DNA of 64,000 nucleotides from Planctomycetota bacterium (GCA_029259935.1 JAJDEH010000019.1:1-64000), one strand, 5' to 3'; positions 9,001 through 16,520 are shown, counted from the first letter of the stretch. Notes: generated by a model from the letters alone, not told the origin. Numbers and translations are program-made.

Positions 9001-11910
9001 GCCCCCAACACGCTTCCGCAACACATTCAGTCGCTGAACGGCTTGAATGGTACGGCGCTGTTCGCGGCCAACGGCGACACGGCGACGTTCATTTGGAACG
9101 ACCTTGTCGCGGGACTCGACTACAACATTTGGGTGTTTGGATTGAATAACACCGCGAGCACGCAGGACGTCACCATCACGGACGGCGCGGGCGCGACCGT
9201 GTTTACTCAATCTCTCTCCGCGGATGAGTTGATCATCAACAACGAAGTCGGCGACGATAACCGAGATCTCAAGTCGTTTGCTCGCGTCGCCACGGCCGAC
9301 GCGACCGGACGGATCACGATCGACGTCACTTCCGCGACCGCGGTCTCCGTCGCCGGATTGGCGATCAGTGAACTCGTCCCCGAATTTGATTACGGCGATG
9401 CTCCCACGGCAGGCCAAAGCGGCTTCGCCAACAGCTACCCGACACGGATTGTCGACGGCGGTGCGTCGCACGAGCTGGGCGGTCCGATCCTGGGTGAATT
9501 GGTCGATTCGGAACCGGACGGCACTCCGACCGCGGCGGCCGATGGTGACGATGTCCCCGTTCCCGACGACGAAGATGGCATCGCCTTCACCAGCCCGTTG
9601 ATTCCTGGCCAATCCGCCACGGTCGATGTCACCATTCAGGGCACGGGCGAACTGGATGCCTGGATCGACTTTAATCAAAACGGAATCTGGGAAGCCAACG
9701 AGCAAATCTCACTCAGCACCGAGGTTACCTCCAGCATCCCACGCTTGTTCGCCACCAACCGCGACGGCCTCGAAAATGAACTGATCGAGATCGACCCCGA
9801 CACCGGAGACGTCATTCGCACGTTCCCAACGGTGCTCATCAACGGTGAACAACAAACCGTGGCCGTGCTGAGTGGTTTGGAATTCGACGGTACCAGCCTG
9901 TGGTACATCGAAGGATCGGGCGGTTTGCCGACTGGCAATGAAGCGGTTCCTCATGACCGGCTGTATCGGATTGATCCTGATACGGGCGAAGTCCTCAATG
10001 GGGGCGGAATCGGTATCGATTTGAGCGCGGATCCCTTCTTCACCAACCTCAACTTGCCGAATCCGTTCGATTTGATCTTCGATGGAATGGCCTTCTTAAA
10101 CGATCGGCTCTATATCCAAGAGCAGATCACCGACCGCATCTATGTGTTCAATCCACTGACGGAATTGATCGAAAATGCGATCGTGCCCGGCCAGGCGTTG
10201 GACGGCGGTTTGGGTGCTATCTCCGACCCCGACGGGGCGGGCGACGCTCTGGTCGCGACCGACAGCGCCAACAACAAGGTGTATCTGATCAATCCGGTCA
10301 CCGGAATTATCGAGAGCGACTTCGACACGCCGGCAAATATCGTGTCCAACACGGGCGTGGCCGTTTTTGACAACGAGATCTTCCTCGCCGATTTGGACGA
10401 AGACATCACGGTTGTCAATCGGCAGGGCGTGGTCCAGCGGACCATTTCGATCAATCCGGCGCTGGGTACCAGTTCCGTCAGTATTCGGTCCATCGGCGGC
10501 GGCGTTGGCCAGATCGACGGATCGGTGGTCCAGCCATTGTCCTTCCAGGTTCCCGCGGATGCGATCCCTGGCACAACCTACGCTCGCTTCCGTGTTAGCA
10601 CGGATGGCGGCCTGCTGCCGGGCGGTCCGGCCGTGGACGGTGAAGTGGAAGATTACCAAGTCGAAATCGTCGGCGGTGCTCCTCGGGCCGACGCGATTGG
10701 TGTCCGTCGATCCAACTTGGTCTTCCAAGATGTGACTGGTGACGGTACTTGGAATGTTGGCGATTCAGTTGCCCGCTTCGGCATTGACGGTGACACGCCG
10801 ATCAGTGGCGACTGGAACGGCGATGGCTTCGACGAAGTCGGCGTCCATCGCGGCAACTTCTTCTACTTGGATGTCAGCGGCGACGGCAGATGGGGTGCTG
10901 GCGACGCGGTGTATCGCTTCGGCAACATCGGTGACACGCCGATTGTGGGCGACTGGGACGGCAACGGAACGGACGACATCGGCATCCATCGCGATAACTT
11001 CTTCTTCCTCGACTTCACCGGCGATGGCCGTTGGAACATTGGCGACGTTGTCTATCGTTTCGGAATCATCGGCGATGTTCCGGTGATTGGCGACTGGGAC
11101 GGCAATGGCACCGACAACATCGGTATTCACCGTGACAACCTGTTCTTCCTGGACGCCAGTGGAAACGGAGCCTGGAGCGCGGGTGACACCGTCTATCGCT
11201 TCGGCAATCCCACTGGCGACATGCCGCTGATTGGCGACTGGGACGGCGACGGCACCGACAACATCGGTGTCCAGCGCGGACGAGACTTCTTCCTCGACCA
11301 AAACGGGGATGGAAGTTGGAGCGGTGCCAGCGACCGGTTCTATCACTTTGGTATTGCCTCGGATACGGGCGTGGCGGGCCGCTGGAAAGCTCCTTCGCCG
11401 CTGACCGCGTCCGCGGGAGAAGCCAACCCGGCCGACACGAACGCGAAGGCACTGACTTCCGAAGAATTGGCTCCGATCGTGAGCGCGGCCGCCGACATCT
11501 TGGCGGACCAAGGGCTTACCGAGGCCCAATCCGAGAAGCTCGCCCAACTCAATGTGCGGCTGGCCGACCTGAACGGCGCTTTGCTGGGCCAGGCACTTGG
11601 CAATTCGATCACGATCGACAGCAACGCCGCCGGACACGGCTGGTTTGTCGACCGCACGCCTAACGCCAACGAAGAGTTCAAGGTGACGGCCAATCGTGGC
11701 TTGGTCGCGGCTGGCGACAGCGCGGCGGCGGGCCAAGTCGATTTGCTGAGCGTCGTACTCCATGAAATGGGCCACGTTTTGGGTCTCGATCATGATGACG
11801 CGAATGGTGTCATGGGCGAACGACTGGATAACGGCGTTCGCCGCCTGCCGACCGAAGGCGATTTGGCGGCGGTTCTGGCCGGTGACGAACTAGATGCCCT
11901 GTTCTCCTAA
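1..11910 (+). CDS. Giant secreted multidomain GEVED-repeat protein with C-terminal metzincin-like zinc site (5' partial)
   Basis: The frame is open from base 1, so the N-terminus and any signal peptide lie upstream; the GTG at 46 is only the first in-window start-like codon. About 3,970 residues are visible. In order: NHL/SMP-like segments (to about 550); two choice-of-anchor-D (ASPM/SPD-2/Hydin-like) domains (about 600-1350); ten tandem GEVED domains, each opening with a variant of DFGDAPD and closing with GEVED(Y/H) (about 1366-7110); an unassigned 440-residue region (7120-8450); a Calx-beta-like domain (8455-8810); a beta-rich module (8827-9375); an eleventh GEVED domain split by a propeller-like insert (9389-10670); five FG-GAP-like DWDGDGTDNIG repeats (10680-11390); and a terminal domain with HEMGHVLGLDH at 11761-11793, the HExxHxxGxxH zinc motif of metzincins, followed by VMGERL as a possible Met-turn. 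It is probably an exported, calcium-rich surface or matrix protein. Proteolytic activity is inferred from the motif only. Confidence 0.9.
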   Translation, partial: DAILSFDDTTGNFVEVIVGRGDGGLDHPADVFFDPNGVLYVSSFDTDAILRFERYSLRQQGDINPGLGIHTFVPVITVDAFGNMGITFTQSSETQFPAMMVDGREDTDPLGTTNGAQVVQAGLTFYETTGGVETWGAYAGIGVDPVDGRTFYAFHEVPNFNLTRWTTHWSQFRVEPFPAEIEIRGNGLEIVDGDITPEAIDRTDFGDVNLGSQVVHTLAIHNLGDLDLNLTGVPVITITQLSGADVDFTVTQPDFVLAGFPDGIVPGLDSINFDLTYRPTTVGEDVFEVSIASNDSDENPYTFEIRGNGISVPEIVVEGNNVAIGAGDTTPRLSDHTNFGVVRASGTSSVTRLFTIKNIGATDPGSPKLNVSEIELIQSGSDFTLILEEPNFPGPAAAFGLPVNLSGGEEQSFFVSFDPTQVGTATATIRITNTDGDEGIYEYVIEGEGAVDFLDFGDAPDTSFDNPRETAPAFFDFPGFNYGIAGHPTPLTGPALGGNADPQGGFPDLENVTQLFDGNDDPILDASGDDNDQTADENGVIFGTGAKLSIAQTNDVQVELTGPGNSTAFVNIWIDFDQDGLFDEQVIDDFQVTLSPQGEAEVNFPVFVPASNLADATGSYFTFARVRVSSQQGVQSSGVAFDGEVEDYHVEIVLNKDYSDAPITEYGFASHTITGVDPVLGARVDGEPEPFDSSKADQDDLTEFDDEDGVLFPIIEAGTGLPVFFAGLVTSTTISLNPTADGLLFAWVDFDGENGFDPLTELVTPDTGMLLLANTTNQVNIPTPTDAQRGETFVRFRIVGVGEANPGPVSEVFGGEVEDYQITISSTFDFGDAPDNPNDPFVDYPTLLTSGARHAILSGAPRLGLQIDPEADGLQSVDATGDGADDDGVVFLTDAIPGAGIELVPGQMATVRVQITSAVGHVHAWLDSNLDGDFDLKVIDLGKPGDEFINIRDISFLVPPTVTPGKNFLRVRVVSPQVNGPGIEPFGFLADGEVEDYVVNIVAFDYGDLPDDGTSAPGPFRTTDANDGPRHALRNLHLGATVDQDPDGFASPDALGDDRNGSDDEDGVFHVTGEPFGILPLGIGQTAAFDVFVNGQQGLLDAWVDLNGDGSFDGFLDASTGLPISEHIVDSIADVNGDGIKDGSVNPGVANRFEFDVPSLPSGVVVGNTFARFRLSTAGGLGHNGFAADGEVEDYQLLINGPTGPFDLGDAPDAPDTLIVDINNPLVRTTRLSRNGPFHLVTGSGPILGNLIDAETPDLKPIGFGTEFEFTGFEDDNDGFDDEDGVEFTSTIIEGLDMNYTVTVTQADGLVDAFADFNNDGIFESQLLNRALVRRDESRAFSFRVPTNIDPSQPNRVTLNEPLTMRFRVSTAGDLSPSGIALDGEVEDHMIVVQPGIVADFGDAPDPGPGTGPGNYRTTATDNGPQHAPALWRLGRKASSFATDSARGVFNNGTPVNHLEISGFTQSPDASGDDVNGFDDEDEGGVTFNLDGLPGVGPLELFVGQETTLEFWVHDPRNPTPADAPYAVYAHAWIDFNFDGEFDMQLADNALRVLFEPNPCPLIECNFRTITDTAGDNGEEEVQVTFDVPDNAVPGNTILRMRVVRLDEISNDFNLKSFDLKEDIPAGGPRPGEVEDHFITILGLDFGDAPDPTVGIGTADYQTIVRQGDLNDGNSGPSHALRPDGPILGFRVDLDPFAQEGASALGDDDDGVTGGFPNDEDGVEFDNLIGGQPGEITVQVTNVTGTDRVNAWIDFNADGDFLDPFEQVVTNLAFNNDGTQQVTFPVPGNAIVGTSYARVRVSSTAGLSPTGYANDGEVEDYQVLLGGLDFGDAPDNALDSNPDYPTLLVNNDPRDPDSGPSHLIGGPRLGVGQPDAEADATQSAGALGDDIRGIDDENGVNFPKALNVGLLIGDAFDLIVSNEPGKVDAWIDFNQDGDFDDLLDGPLGANTISEHVLISDSDPNATFDLNDLGLQRRFDVQVPDNAIIGDTFARFRVSSLGTPQPTGFATDGEVEDHIVTITGIDFGDAPDTYGTTLSNLLKPGARHFVDGKAGPILGDFVDAEPDAAQPFDGTGDDVTNIPDEEGITFDNLRLFAGQATVVNVKVTNDDGFVSGWIDFNGDGDFEDIVDGISEQIITNARIVANSTATTPFSFEVPANSTPGKTYARFRVSTNPGLGPFGPDVSEVLPDGEVEDYEVTIDALDFGDAPESYGTLVGDDGARHGAIGPRLGALRDNEIEANPNAADEYDATGDDVTGIDDEDGITLPVEMVIGQSEVITVNIQGLDPDTAPSAVVQGWIDFNRNGVFDTSELVVNRIRTREGDFSFTVTPPGGSIGSTFARFRISTGGGLGPTGIAQNGEVEDYEVIVISDRLSNPIIDMEGQSFTGIDPADPSGDVGPDHYVQAVNHPQGSQITIYDKRGSIVDGPFIMRTLGANNGNGQATVLYDHLADRWLLMESRVNNLGVNLYVSRTPTPTSNAADWLLTALNTPNLELPKVAVWPEAYFITGGETNANGDVDPVVYALDRTNLLLGNALRPQIRQVAPRLDGFNFQTLTPADLDGEAPPAGEPAVFARHRDDEAHSPGQNVDVNDFLDIFEFFPDFDNPNLSIFGQITSIPISEIDSDLGGLTNNSVFGQAGGTPLDPIREPITWRLAYRNFTNGTLDDATPHQALVGSFVHDISGTDQGGIRWFELSRTVTTQWRVKQEGDVSFGNDNRFLGSMAMDGNGNIVMGYNVTGDNTSPSLRYIGRKATDPQGAMTTFEQRLVDGVGTVPSNEFGRYTSMSVDPSDDLTFWFTGAFADGNQWSTQIAAFAFGLEPGVAISEGEDGILVTEDGLTDTYTVSLTTEPIGPVEVTITSADGQVMLSSDAGANFSPQLVLTLTDTSIQTITVLAVDDRDFEFGRHIGFITHEITSSGDPDYPQVQLLDATATIEDNDILVSPLVGVDFEGGSDTPRNWTPIPTSATPTSFNDLIDEAGNVTGFDLDVSNLSGSFTTNQFPIAPNTLPQHIQSLNGLNGTALFAANGDTATFIWNDLVAGLDYNIWVFGLNNTASTQDVTITDGAGATVFTQSLSADELIINNEVGDDNRDLKSFARVATADATGRITIDVTSATAVSVAGLAISELVPEFDYGDAPTAGQSGFANSYPTRIVDGGASHELGGPILGELVDSEPDGTPTAAADGDDVPVPDDEDGIAFTSPLIPGQSATVDVTIQGTGELDAWIDFNQNGIWEANEQISLSTEVTSSIPRLFATNRDGLENELIEIDPDTGDVIRTFPTVLINGEQQTVAVLSGLEFDGTSLWYIEGSGGLPTGNEAVPHDRLYRIDPDTGEVLNGGGIGIDLSADPFFTNLNLPNPFDLIFDGMAFLNDRLYIQEQITDRIYVFNPLTELIENAIVPGQALDGGLGAISDPDGAGDALVATDSANNKVYLINPVTGIIESDFDTPANIVSNTGVAVFDNEIFLADLDEDITVVNRQGVVQRTISINPALGTSSVSIRSIGGGVGQIDGSVVQPLSFQVPADAIPGTTYARFRVSTDGGLLPGGPAVDGEVEDYQVEIVGGAPRADAIGVRRSNLVFQDVTGDGTWNVGDSVARFGIDGDTPISGDWNGDGFDEVGVHRGNFFYLDVSGDGRWGAGDAVYRFGNIGDTPIVGDWDGNGTDDIGIHRDNFFFLDFTGDGRWNIGDVVYRFGIIGDVPVIGDWDGNGTDNIGIHRDNLFFLDASGNGAWSAGDTVYRFGNPTGDMPLIGDWDGDGTDNIGVQRGRDFFLDQNGDGSWSGASDRFYHFGIASDTGVAGRWKAPSPLTASAGEANPADTNAKALTSEELAPIVSAAADILADQGLTEAQSEKLAQLNVRLADLNGALLGQALGNSITIDSNAAGHGWFVDRTPNANEEFKVTANRGLVAAGDSAAAGQVDLLSVVLHEMGHVLGLDHDDANGVMGERLDNGVRRLPTEGDLAAVLAGDELDALFS
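1366..7110 (+). repeat. Ten tandem GEVED-domain coding repeats
   Basis: The repeat units start near 1366, 1969, 2488, 3010, 3619, 4198, 4936, 5486, 6077 and 6609. Each is about 500-740 bp. Each unit encodes D(F/Y)GDAPD at its start, a DDEDGV-type acidic loop, AWIDFNxDG(D/V)F in the middle, ARFRVS near the end and GEVED(Y/H) as its closing motif. The acidic DxDxDG loops suggest calcium binding, as inferred for other GEVED proteins. The units differ clearly at DNA level, so this is an old domain expansion and not a recent tandem duplication. Confidence 0.88.
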
Positions 11911-11935
11911 CAAGCAGTTTTCGTAACCTGTAAGG

Positions 11936-12391
11936 ATGCGTCCAGCCAAATACGATCCAATTGAACAGTCCAGCAAGTGGCGATATCAATTCCGCTTGCT
12001 GGACTTGTTCTTTCTATTGACCGCGGTCGCGGTCTGCCTCGGGTCCCTTCTTACCGGCGATTGGCAATTCGGCATTTGGTTTTCGGTCACCTTGGGCCTC
12101 GTCGCTTGCCTTCGTGCCGCCAATCCGTGCAAGCCGCGGTCCGCTCATCAAGCGATGATTTACCTCGTCCAGCTCCTGGTCTACGCGGGCTCCGCCGTTC
12201 TGCTGGGACTAGCCCTGGGCCAAGAGTTGTTTGGGTTATCGTTCCCCTTTGGACCGAGTTTGTTGGCCGATGTGGTCTGTCCGCTTGTTGGCGCGCTAGC
12301 TGCTTTCTTCCTTAGAAAGAGGTTCCTTCCCAAACTGTTTACCGAAGCGCCAAGGGAGACGGATTTTGACCCGTCGAAAGACAATCCCTAA
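11936..12391 (+). CDS. Small multipass membrane protein of unknown function
   Basis: This encodes 151 residues starting 25 bp after the giant gene's stop. The short soluble N-terminus leads into a first membrane segment beginning FRLLDLFFLLTAVAV, a pattern often seen in small planctomycete membrane proteins. Two or three further hydrophobic segments follow (around residues 46-60, 75-95 and 104-125), then a charged tail. No enzymatic motif is visible. The close spacing suggests co-transcription with the giant gene, but the functions cannot be linked from sequence. The ATG at 11936 has only a weak GTAAGG Shine-Dalgarno-like stretch. Confidence 0.65.
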   Translation: MRPAKYDPIEQSSKWRYQFRLLDLFFLLTAVAVCLGSLLTGDWQFGIWFSVTLGLVACLRAANPCKPRSAHQAMIYLVQLLVYAGSAVLLGLALGQELFGLSFPFGPSLLADVVCPLVGALAAFFLRKRFLPKLFTEAPRETDFDPSKDNP

Positions 12392-12409
12392 CGCCGCAGC
12401 GAGCGATTC

Positions 12410-12439
12410 TTGACATGCGGGCCCGAGGGTGCTTACCAT
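12410..12439 (+). promoter_or_regulatory. Putative sigma70-type promoter for the DUF1549/DUF1553 gene
   Basis: A perfect TTGACA (12410-12415) is followed after 18 bp by TACCAT (12434-12439, four of six consensus bases). This gives a leader of roughly 50 nt to the ATG at 12498. It lies just downstream of the small membrane protein gene and would separate the two transcription units. Confidence 0.45.
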
Positions 12440-12497
12440 TCACTCGACCCTGCCCGCTCTCAACTCGCCCTCCCCCGCCCTTGACGAAAGCAAATCG

Positions 12498-15068
12498 ATG
12501 CGGCTGCTCTATCTTCTCGTTGTGGCTGGCTGCCTTGGTCCGTCTCTTGCTGCCGCCGCCGACGACCAGCAGGGCGTCGAGTTTTTCGAGAAGAAGATCC
12601 GTCCAGTGCTGGTCAAACATTGTTACGCTTGTCATTCTTCTCAAGCGGAAAAAGCGAACAAACTTCAAGGTGGCTTGCGGCTCGACTCACGCGAGGGGAT
12701 CGCTGCCGGCGGCGACAGCGGTGCGGTCATCGTTCCTGGCGACGCAAGGGCTAGCGGGTTAATGTCGGCGCTCCGCTACGAAGACTACAAGATGCCGCCC
12801 CAAGGCAAACTGCCACCCCAGGTCGTCGCCGATTTTGAAAAGTGGATTGCGCGGGGCGCGCCGGATCCGCGAGAAAGTTTGACTTCGGAAAACGCAGCGA
12901 CGACTCCACGGATCAACCAAGATCATTGGTCGTTTCAACCGCTGCGGCCGCCGAATCCGCCAACCATGGGCGAAACGGCTTGGCCCTTAACCGATATCGA
13001 CCAGTTTATTCTGGCCCGGCTGAAGAAACAAAAGCTGGTGCCCGTTGCCGATGCCGCGCCCCACATCCTTGCCCGACGCCTCTATTTCGACCTGATCGGC
13101 CTGCCGCCGTCCCTAGGGCAGCTAGACCATTTCCTGGCGGCTTATGAACAAGATCGATCGTCGGCGATCGAGGCGCTGGTGGACGAACTGCTGGCGTCGA
13201 AACACTTTGGCGAACGGTGGGGACGTCACTGGTTGGATCTTGTACGGTACTCCGAAACCAACGGCGGCGATCGCAACGTCATCTGGCCGCACGCCTGGCG
13301 CTATCGTAATTACGTGATCGATTCGTTCAATGCCGACAAGAACTTTGGCCAGTTTATCCGTGAGCAAATTGCGGGCGATCTGTTGCCGGCCGCTTCGCGC
13401 GAGCAACGCGACGAACAAATCGTGGCGACGGGGATGCTGACGATGGGGCCGAAGTTGTTCATGGAGACGAAAAGCGACCGCTTCAAGATGGATCTGATCG
13501 ATGAACAAATGGACGTCGTCGGACGATCCGTGCTGGGATTAACGATTAGTTGTGCCCGTTGTCATGACCACAAGTTTGATTCGATTAGCACCGCCGAGTA
13601 TTACGGGCTGGCCGGCATTTTCCGCGGCACCTATTTGCTGTATGGCACGGCGGCTCCGGCGGGAAACCAATATGGGCACGACCGGCCACTGAAGCCGATC
13701 GGCAAGGACTGCGAAAAATTGCAGGGCCCGGCGGAAGCGTGGAAGGAAGACGTTGCCAAACAAACGGCGGCCCGTAATAAAGCGCGCTCCGACCGCTATC
13801 GTGTTGTCCGCAACAAGGCGGCTCAAGAGAATAAACTCAAAATGCTCACGAAGGGCAAGTCGGCGGAACAGCAATCGGCCGACGAAGCCATTGGAAAGCT
13901 CAAAGCAGCCATTGAACAATTGGCCGCCGAGATCGCCGATTGGGACGAGAAGATCAAGAAGCTCGACGTACAGCTCAAGCAAACAACCGACAACCCGCCG
14001 CCGCTGCCCGATTACGCCATGGCCGTTCGCGAAGCGGATCAGACCGGCGACTGTCACATTCGTCTACGAGGCGAATACAACCGCAAAGGCGAACTGGCGC
14101 CGCGCGGCTTCCTAGGTTCCATCCCGCATCAACCGGCGATCATTCCAGCCGGCGCGAGCGGCCGGCTGCAGTTGGCCCACTGGCTTACCGATCCCGCCAA
14201 CCCGTTAACGGCCCGCGTGGCGGTAAACCGTGTCTGGCAACATTTGTTCGGCGAGGGGATCGTGCGGTCGGTGAATAACTTGGGCGTCATGGGGGAGCGT
14301 CCCAGCCATCCTTGGCTGCTCGACTTCCTCGCCGTGAAATTCCAACAAGACGACTGGTCCACCAAACGCCTCATCCGCCGGATCGTACTCAGCCGCGCGT
14401 ACCAAATGAGCAGCCGCTATCACGCGGACAACTACTCCCGCGATCCCGATAATCGTTTCTTCTGGCGCGCCAATCGCCGTCGTTTGGAAGCCGAGCCGCT
14501 GCGCGACGCGCTGTTGGCGGTGGGCGATTCACTGGACCTGCAAAGGCCAGCCTCATCGGTGATTGCCACCGAGTTTGCCGGCCAACGTGAACTGAATGCG
14601 ACGGTGAAGATGACGCCCGAACAGCTCGGCGGCCGCCATCGATCGGTCTATCTGCCGGTCGCCCGCATGTCCCTGCCCAGCGAACTGAAAATCTGGAATT
14701 TTCCCGACCCAAGCCTCGTGGTTGGCCGCCGGTCGGACCGTCCCATCGCGGATCAACAGTTGTTTTTCTTGAATAGTCCGCTGGTCATCGAACAGGCTCG
14801 CCGTCTGGCCGAGCGACTGTTGGCGCGTCACGGCGAAGACAGCCAGCGACTGAACCACGCTTGGCGTCGGCTCTTTGCTCGATTACCGAGCGACGTCGAA
14901 CGATCCCAGGCGATCCGTTATCTTGAGCAGTTTCAAAAAGTGACGGTCTCCGATAAGACGACCGCCGATAAGACGGCCGCCGATAAAACAGCCGCTGACG
15001 AGACCGCCGCATGGTCCATGCTTTGCCAAGCCCTGTTGGCGACGGCGGAATTTCGCTACCTCGAGTAG
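12498..15068 (+). CDS. Secreted planctomycete cytochrome-type protein (PSCyt1-DUF1549-DUF1553)
   Basis: This encodes 856 residues. The frame is open from 12429, but the ATG at 12498 gives a clean signal peptide (MRLLYLLVVAGCLGPSLAAA), so that start is chosen. After the signal comes a PSCyt1 domain with one CxxCH heme site (C42-Y-A-C-H46). A DUF1549 region follows, including the CARCHDHKFD motif that usually marks the family, then a charged helical or coiled-coil insert (about residues 400-500) and a C-terminal DUF1553 region (NRVWQHLFGEGIV, SRAYQMSSRY). Near the C-terminus lies a four-unit DKTAA-type repeat. It is followed after 11 bp by a DUF1501 gene, the usual pairing. The pair is thought to act outside the cytoplasm, perhaps in polysaccharide breakdown, but no biochemical role is established. 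Confidence 0.9.
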   Translation: MRLLYLLVVAGCLGPSLAAAADDQQGVEFFEKKIRPVLVKHCYACHSSQAEKANKLQGGLRLDSREGIAAGGDSGAVIVPGDARASGLMSALRYEDYKMPPQGKLPPQVVADFEKWIARGAPDPRESLTSENAATTPRINQDHWSFQPLRPPNPPTMGETAWPLTDIDQFILARLKKQKLVPVADAAPHILARRLYFDLIGLPPSLGQLDHFLAAYEQDRSSAIEALVDELLASKHFGERWGRHWLDLVRYSETNGGDRNVIWPHAWRYRNYVIDSFNADKNFGQFIREQIAGDLLPAASREQRDEQIVATGMLTMGPKLFMETKSDRFKMDLIDEQMDVVGRSVLGLTISCARCHDHKFDSISTAEYYGLAGIFRGTYLLYGTAAPAGNQYGHDRPLKPIGKDCEKLQGPAEAWKEDVAKQTAARNKARSDRYRVVRNKAAQENKLKMLTKGKSAEQQSADEAIGKLKAAIEQLAAEIADWDEKIKKLDVQLKQTTDNPPPLPDYAMAVREADQTGDCHIRLRGEYNRKGELAPRGFLGSIPHQPAIIPAGASGRLQLAHWLTDPANPLTARVAVNRVWQHLFGEGIVRSVNNLGVMGERPSHPWLLDFLAVKFQQDDWSTKRLIRRIVLSRAYQMSSRYHADNYSRDPDNRFFWRANRRRLEAEPLRDALLAVGDSLDLQRPASSVIATEFAGQRELNATVKMTPEQLGGRHRSVYLPVARMSLPSELKIWNFPDPSLVVGRRSDRPIADQQLFFLNSPLVIEQARRLAERLLARHGEDSQRLNHAWRRLFARLPSDVERSQAIRYLEQFQKVTVSDKTTADKTAADKTAADETAAWSMLCQALLATAEFRYLE
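14952..15011 (+). repeat. In-frame 15-bp tandem repeat, four units
   Basis: Four 15-bp units (gataagacggccgcc and variants) encode DKTTA-DKTAA-DKTAA-DETAA just before the C-terminal helix of the DUF1553 protein. The period is a multiple of three, so copy-number changes would keep the frame. It is probably a slippage-prone linker. Confidence 0.8.
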
Positions 15069-15079
15069 ACAGGATATCC

Positions 15080-16447
15080 ATGACAAACATCTCACGCCGA
15101 CAAATGCTGCGTCAGTCCTCGACGGGCTTTGGGATGCTGGCGCTGGCCGGTTTGATGGCGGACCCGTCGCACGCGGCGGACAACAATCCGCTCGCCCCCA
15201 AATCACCGCACTTCATGGGCCAGGCCAAGCGGGTCATTTTCCTGTGCATGCGGGGCGGCCCGTCGCACATGGAGACGTTCGACCATAAACCCAAATTGAA
15301 TGCAGCCGACGGCCAACCGAGCCGCAACAGCGGACAAAAATTTTTCGGGTCGCAATGGACCTTTCAGCGATACGGCGAAAGCGGACTGTCCATTTCTGAT
15401 CTCTATCCACATACCGCGAAACTCGCCGATAGCCTGTGCGTGTTGAATGGCATGCACTGCGACAGCCCGGAACATGCGGCCGCGCTGACTCAACTGCACA
15501 CGGGCAGCACCGTATTCCATCGACCGTCGCTCGGTTCCTGGGTCGTGTACGGATTGGGCAGCGAGAGTTCCGATTTGCCCGGCTTCATTTCCATCAAGCC
15601 GCCGGTGATCCTGGGCGGCGAACGGAACTACAGCAGCGCCTTTTTGCCCGCCGCCTATCAAGGCACGCCGATCGGTACGATGAGCCAGTCGGTGCGCAAA
15701 GCACGCGTTGAAAATCTCAAACGGGAAGATCTGTCGGCCGCCGCGCAGCGCGAACAACTGGCGCTCATTCAGTCACTCAACCGCCAAGCACTCCAGCAGC
15801 GGAAAGTCGACGAACAGTTAGAAGGCGTGATTCAATCCTATGAGTTGGCCTTTCGCATGCAAGCGGCGCTACCTGAACTGATGAACCTCGAACGGGAGAC
15901 GGCCGCGACGTTGGAAATGTACGGCGTCGGCGACAAGAAAAAGACCGACGATTTTGGCCGGCAGTGCCTGCTCGCGCGGCGATTTAGTGAAGCGGGCGTG
16001 CGTTTCATCGAACTGACGCACGACAATTGGGACCATCACGGCGGCGTGGCAAAGAACATGCCGCTGCGCTGCGAGCAAACCGATCAGCCGATCGCCGCGT
16101 TGCTGACGGACCTCAAGCAGCGCGGCCTGCTGGAGGAAACGCTGGTCATCTGGGGAGGTGAATTCGGGCGCACTCCTGACGATCCCCGCGGCGACGGCCG
16201 GGGCCACAATAACAACGGCTTTACCATGTGGCTGGCCGGCGGCGGAGCGAAGGCTGGAATCGCTTATGGCGCGACCGACGACTACGGCTACGAAGCGGTT
16301 TCAGGCCGAGTCCACGTTCATGATCTGCACGCCACGATCCTGCACTTGCTGGGATTCGATCACACGCGTTTAACCTACCGCTACGCCGGCCGCGATTTTA
16401 GATTGACGGACGTCCACGGCGAGGTCGTCCATGACGTGATTGCCTAG
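15080..16447 (+). CDS. DUF1501 family protein, Tat-exported
   Basis: This encodes 455 residues from the ATG at 15080; the in-frame codons upstream to 15011 overlap the preceding gene and are not needed. The N-terminus MTNISRRQMLRQSS followed by a hydrophobic stretch is a twin-arginine signal. The family body shows FLCMRGGPSHMETFDHKP and GGEFGRTPDD, both hallmarks of DUF1501 proteins, which are related to the sulfatase/alkaline phosphatase fold. It forms a two-gene operon with the DUF1549/DUF1553 gene 11 bp upstream. The substrate is unknown. The RGDGRGHNNNGF stretch near the end is also family-typical. Confidence 0.88.
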   Translation: MTNISRRQMLRQSSTGFGMLALAGLMADPSHAADNNPLAPKSPHFMGQAKRVIFLCMRGGPSHMETFDHKPKLNAADGQPSRNSGQKFFGSQWTFQRYGESGLSISDLYPHTAKLADSLCVLNGMHCDSPEHAAALTQLHTGSTVFHRPSLGSWVVYGLGSESSDLPGFISIKPPVILGGERNYSSAFLPAAYQGTPIGTMSQSVRKARVENLKREDLSAAAQREQLALIQSLNRQALQQRKVDEQLEGVIQSYELAFRMQAALPELMNLERETAATLEMYGVGDKKKTDDFGRQCLLARRFSEAGVRFIELTHDNWDHHGGVAKNMPLRCEQTDQPIAALLTDLKQRGLLEETLVIWGGEFGRTPDDPRGDGRGHNNNGFTMWLAGGGAKAGIAYGATDDYGYEAVSGRVHVHDLHATILHLLGFDHTRLTYRYAGRDFRLTDVHGEVVHDVIA

Positions 16448-16481
16448 CGCGGCTAAAAAGACGACTGAAGGAAGAAGAACC

Positions 16482-16520
16482 AAAAAAAAAAGAGCCCAGT
16501 TGCGGTGGGCAACTGGGCTC
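16482..16520 (-). terminator. Intrinsic terminator (minus strand)
   Basis: A perfect 12-bp GC-rich stem with a 5-nt loop is followed on the minus strand by an uninterrupted T10 tract. On the plus strand there is no T tract after the stem, so it points only to minus-strand transcription. Confidence 0.75.
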
